From: an uncultured Lachnospiraceae bacterium
GTDB taxonomy: Bacteria; Bacillota; Clostridia; Lachnospirales; Lachnospiraceae
DNA length: 25,022 nucleotides
Direction of reading: 5' to 3'
Assembly: GCA_905201915.1 (NCBI GenBank)
Contig: CAJKQE010000027.1
Span: 1 to 25,022 of the forward strand
Under the pieces are notes generated by a model. The model did not search any database and was not told where the DNA came from. It saw only the letters and a program-made list of their open reading frames with translations. Within the stretch, counting starts at the first letter, position 1; each line of letters opens with the position of its first letter. Shown piece after piece: positions 22,856 through 25,022 of this stretch. Made by a program: the position numbers and the translations under genes.

Positions 22856-24052
22856 TTATTTTGAAACTAATTCAGCTGTTTCCTGACAAATAGCTAATTC
22901 TTCATTTGTAGGAACGATTGCTACTGTTACTTTAGAGTCTGGAGTAGAGATGATTTTGTTCTCTCCTCTTGTCTGGTTTGCTTCTTCATCCAATGTAATA
23001 CCAAGGTATCCTAAGCTTTTTACTACTGCTTCACGTACAGGAGTTGCGTTTTCACCAATACCTCCTGTAAACGCAATAGCATCTACACCATTCATAGCTG
23101 CCACATAGGAACCGATATATTTTACAATTCTGTAGCACAGGCAGTCTACTGCACGTTTTGCATCTTCATTGCCCTGTTCTCTTGCTTCATTTAAATCACG
23201 GAAATCACTGGAAAGTCCTTTGGAAAGTCCCAATAAACCGGATTTTTTGTTCAAAATATTTACCATTTCTGTTACATCGATATTTTCTTTTTTACAGATA
23301 AAGTCAAGAACAGCAGGGTCTAAGTCACCGGAACGTGTTCCCATAACAAGACCTTCCAATGGAGTAAGTCCCATAGAAGTATCTACACATTTGCCGTTTA
23401 CAACTGCACTGATGGAAGAACCGTTTCCTAAGTGCGCTACGATAACTTTAGAGTTATCAGGGTCTAAGCCTAAGAATTTAATTGTTTCTTTGGATACAAA
23501 TCTGTGAGATGTTCCGTGGAAACCATATTTACGAACTTTATATTTATCATAGTATTCGTAAGGAATTGCATACATATATGCTTTTTCCGGCATTGTCTGA
23601 TGGAAAGCTGTATCAAATACGGCTACGTTTGGTTTGCCCGGCATCAGCTCCATACATGCACGGATACCCATTAAGTTTGCAGGGTTATGCAGAGGTCCTA
23701 AATCGCAGCATTCTTCGATTACGGAAATAACTTCGTCATTGATAATGCAGGAGTCAGAAATTTTTGCTCCGCCGTGAAGTACACGATGTCCAATTGCTTC
23801 TACTTCGTCTAAGCTTTTTAAAACACCTGTGTTTGGATTTACTAAAGCATCTAATACCATTTTAATTGCTTCAGTATGAGTAGGCATTGCTGCTTCTGTT
23901 ACTTCTTTTTCTCCGCCTGCTGGCTGATATACTAATCTTCCGTCCAGCCCAATACGTTCACATAAGCCTTTTGCTGCTACTGCCTCTGTTTCAGAATTGA
24001 TTAACTGGAATTTCAGTGATGAACTTCCGCAGTTTACTACTAATACGTTCAT
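22856..24052 (-). CDS. ackA: Acetate kinase
   Basis: Interconverts acetyl-phosphate and ADP with acetate and ATP, the ATP-yielding last step of acetate fermentation; cytosolic, ASKHA fold. The 398-residue protein has NCGSSSLKFQ (7-16), GHRVLHGG with R90, VFDTAFHQTMP with catalytic D147, YGFHGTSH with H179, GTRSGDLDP with R240 and FTGGIGENA near the C-terminus, all family signatures. GGAGGAAG precedes the ATG. No terminator is seen before the yceD promoter, so some read-through is possible. The usual partner pta is not in the window. Its leader carries several small palindromes (see separate entry). Confidence 0.98.
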   Translation of the reverse strand: MNVLVVNCGSSSLKFQLINSETEAVAAKGLCERIGLDGRLVYQPAGGEKEVTEAAMPTHTEAIKMVLDALVNPNTGVLKSLDEVEAIGHRVLHGGAKISDSCIINDEVISVIEECCDLGPLHNPANLMGIRACMELMPGKPNVAVFDTAFHQTMPEKAYMYAIPYEYYDKYKVRKYGFHGTSHRFVSKETIKFLGLDPDNSKVIVAHLGNGSSISAVVNGKCVDTSMGLTPLEGLVMGTRSGDLDPAVLDFICKKENIDVTEMVNILNKKSGLLGLSKGLSSDFRDLNEAREQGNEDAKRAVDCLCYRIVKYIGSYVAAMNGVDAIAFTGGIGENATPVREAVVKSLGYLGITLDEEANQTRGENKIISTPDSKVTVAIVPTNEELAICQETAELVSK

Positions 24053-24067
24053 ATTCTCTTCCTCCGA

Positions 24068-24120
24068 TATCTTAAGATAATCTATATACAGATTTCTCTG
24101 TAATTCTGGTCTTTTTGACC
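24068..24120 (-). promoter_or_regulatory. ackA 5' leader with three short palindromes
   Basis: Between the predicted start site and the SD of ackA lie GGTC-loop-GACC (24108-24120), ACAGA-loop-TCTGT (24088-24101) and the perfect 12-base palindrome TATCTTAAGATA (24068-24079), which abuts the SD. They could be mRNA-stabilising hairpins or a protein site. They match no riboswitch class I know. Confidence 0.4.
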
Positions 24121-24133
24121 ATTTCTATTCTTC

Positions 24134-24162
24134 ATTATACACTGTTTCTTTAGTACAAACAA
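24134..24162 (-). promoter_or_regulatory. Predicted sigma-A promoter of ackA
   Basis: TTGTTT (24157-24162), a 17-base spacer and a perfect TATAAT (24134-24139) on the minus strand, about 80 bases before the ATG. Confidence 0.65.
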
Positions 24163-24242
24163 GAGAAGCTTTTGGATTTTTATAGAAAAGCTCTCTCATT
24201 CTTGTATTATTTTTCAAACATTTTTCATATAACAGAAAACTG

Positions 24243-24272
24243 TTGTCAATCTTGTGTTTTCTCTTGTATACT
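24243..24272 (+). promoter_or_regulatory. Predicted sigma-A promoter of tmcAL
   Basis: TTGTCA (24243-24248), an 18-base spacer and TATACT (24267-24272), 27 bases before the ATG. Both hexamers are 5/6 matches. Confidence 0.65.
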
Positions 24273-24299
24273 AGGCGTTAGAAAACGGAGGTATCTTAA

Positions 24300-25022
24300 A
24301 TGAAAAAAGCAGTCGGCATTATTGCAGAATATAATCCTTTTCACAAAGGACATGAGTATCAAATCCAACAGGCAAAAGAAAAGACAGGAGCAGAGATTGC
24401 TGTCATTTTAATGAGCGGAGATTTTGTACAGCGGGGTACTCCTGCCATTTTAGCAAAACACCAAAGAACGGCTATGGCACTGTTAGGAGGTGCAGACATT
24501 GTTTTCGAGCTTCCTTCTTTTTATGCCTGCGGCAGTGCAGAATATTTCTCATCAGGGGCGGTTTCTATTTTCAATGCCTTAAATTCCATTGATTTTCTAT
24601 GCTTTGGAAGCGAAAGTGGTGAAATCGATACTTGTCGCTTTTTAGGAAAACTTCTTGCAGATGAACCAGCACTTTATAAAGAAAAATTGTGCAGCTTTCT
24701 TAAAAAAGGCCTGTCTTTTCCTGTTGCCCGAAAATCTGCATTAACTGAATATTTACAAGAAAACAAACTTCCTTTTGAAAAAGACTTTTTAGACACTCCA
24801 AACAATATTTTAGGTATAGAATACTGTAAAGCTTTGTCTGCACAAAATAGTTCCATCATACCTATTACCATAAAAAGAACAGGAAGCTCCTATCATGAAC
24901 TTTCTCTTTCTTCTGACTATCCCAGCGCTTCCGCCATACGCAGAGAACTTATTTCCTCTAAAAATGTACAGGAAGTCTTTTTTGATACTTTAAAAGATGC
25001 ACAGCCTCCTGCAGTGCGAGAT
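24300..25022 (+). CDS. tmcAL: tRNA(Met) cytidine acetate ligase, 3'-truncated by the window edge
   Basis: The first 241 residues of TmcAL (formerly YlbM), which activates acetate with ATP and transfers it to the wobble cytidine of elongator tRNA(Met) to form ac4C34. The nucleotidyltransferase motif is visible at the start (GIIAEYNPFHKGHEYQ, an HXGH type), followed by LMSGDFVQRGTPAIL, the ELPSFYACGSAEYFSSGAV stretch, NNILGIEYCKAL and SASAIRREL. The family is about 400 residues, so roughly 160 are missing. GGAGG lies about 8 bases before the ATG. It is divergent from ackA, whose product makes the acetate this enzyme uses. Confidence 0.93.
   Translation, partial: MKKAVGIIAEYNPFHKGHEYQIQQAKEKTGAEIAVILMSGDFVQRGTPAILAKHQRTAMALLGGADIVFELPSFYACGSAEYFSSGAVSIFNALNSIDFLCFGSESGEIDTCRFLGKLLADEPALYKEKLCSFLKKGLSFPVARKSALTEYLQENKLPFEKDFLDTPNNILGIEYCKALSAQNSSIIPITIKRTGSSYHELSLSSDYPSASAIRRELISSKNVQEVFFDTLKDAQPPAVRD

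Overview
The window looks like a chromosomal segment of an anaerobic, low-GC Gram-positive gut bacterium of the Lachnospiraceae, most like Blautia. The signs are a GGGtGRT-family protein, a monomeric [FeFe] hydrogenase, acetate kinase, an ECF-type folate transporter under a tetrahydrofolate riboswitch, AGGAGG ribosome binding sites, and the order yceD-rpmF ... plsX-acpP-rnc-smc-ftsY. The genus is an inference from gene content. I see no rRNA, tRNA, CRISPR array, insertion sequence or prophage gene.

Layout, left to right. (1) The 3' end of a GGGtGRT protein gene (+), closed by a strong terminator. (2) A minus-strand set of two family-4 glycosyltransferases, read as the LafA/LafB pair that builds diglycosyl-diacylglycerol, plus a VTT/TVP38 membrane protein. 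(3) A lone [FeFe] hydrogenase (-), divergent from a TraX-family membrane protein (+). (4) A long minus-strand run, read right to left: plsX-acpP, a terminator, then rnc-smc-ftsY-ilvA and two small unknown membrane proteins. (5) A stretch between plsX and rpmF that interrupts the usual yceD-rpmF-plsX order. It holds an Ig-like lipoprotein, a Nudix hydrolase, folT with its riboswitch, a GNAT acetyltransferase, a GH38 alpha-mannosidase and a divergent GntR/LacI-type regulator. (6) yceD-rpmF behind a perfect consensus promoter, then ackA, divergent from the 5' part of tmcAL.

How the parts work together. The core run links phospholipid and fatty-acid synthesis (PlsX, AcpP), RNA processing (RNase III), chromosome organisation (SMC) and membrane targeting (FtsY). 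Fermentative energy metabolism is represented by acetate kinase and hydrogenase. The glycolipid pair and the VTT protein point to envelope lipid work.

Most notable points: smc is split by a one-base frameshift; the lipoprotein gene has a perfect WalR-type box (TGTAAT-N5-TGTAAT) upstream of its promoter; twin TTTGA-N4-TCA operators sit on the two divergent promoters of the mannosidase/regulator pair; folT has a recognisable THF riboswitch with a possible anti-Shine-Dalgarno element. I found no clear evidence of a wholly new multi-gene system.
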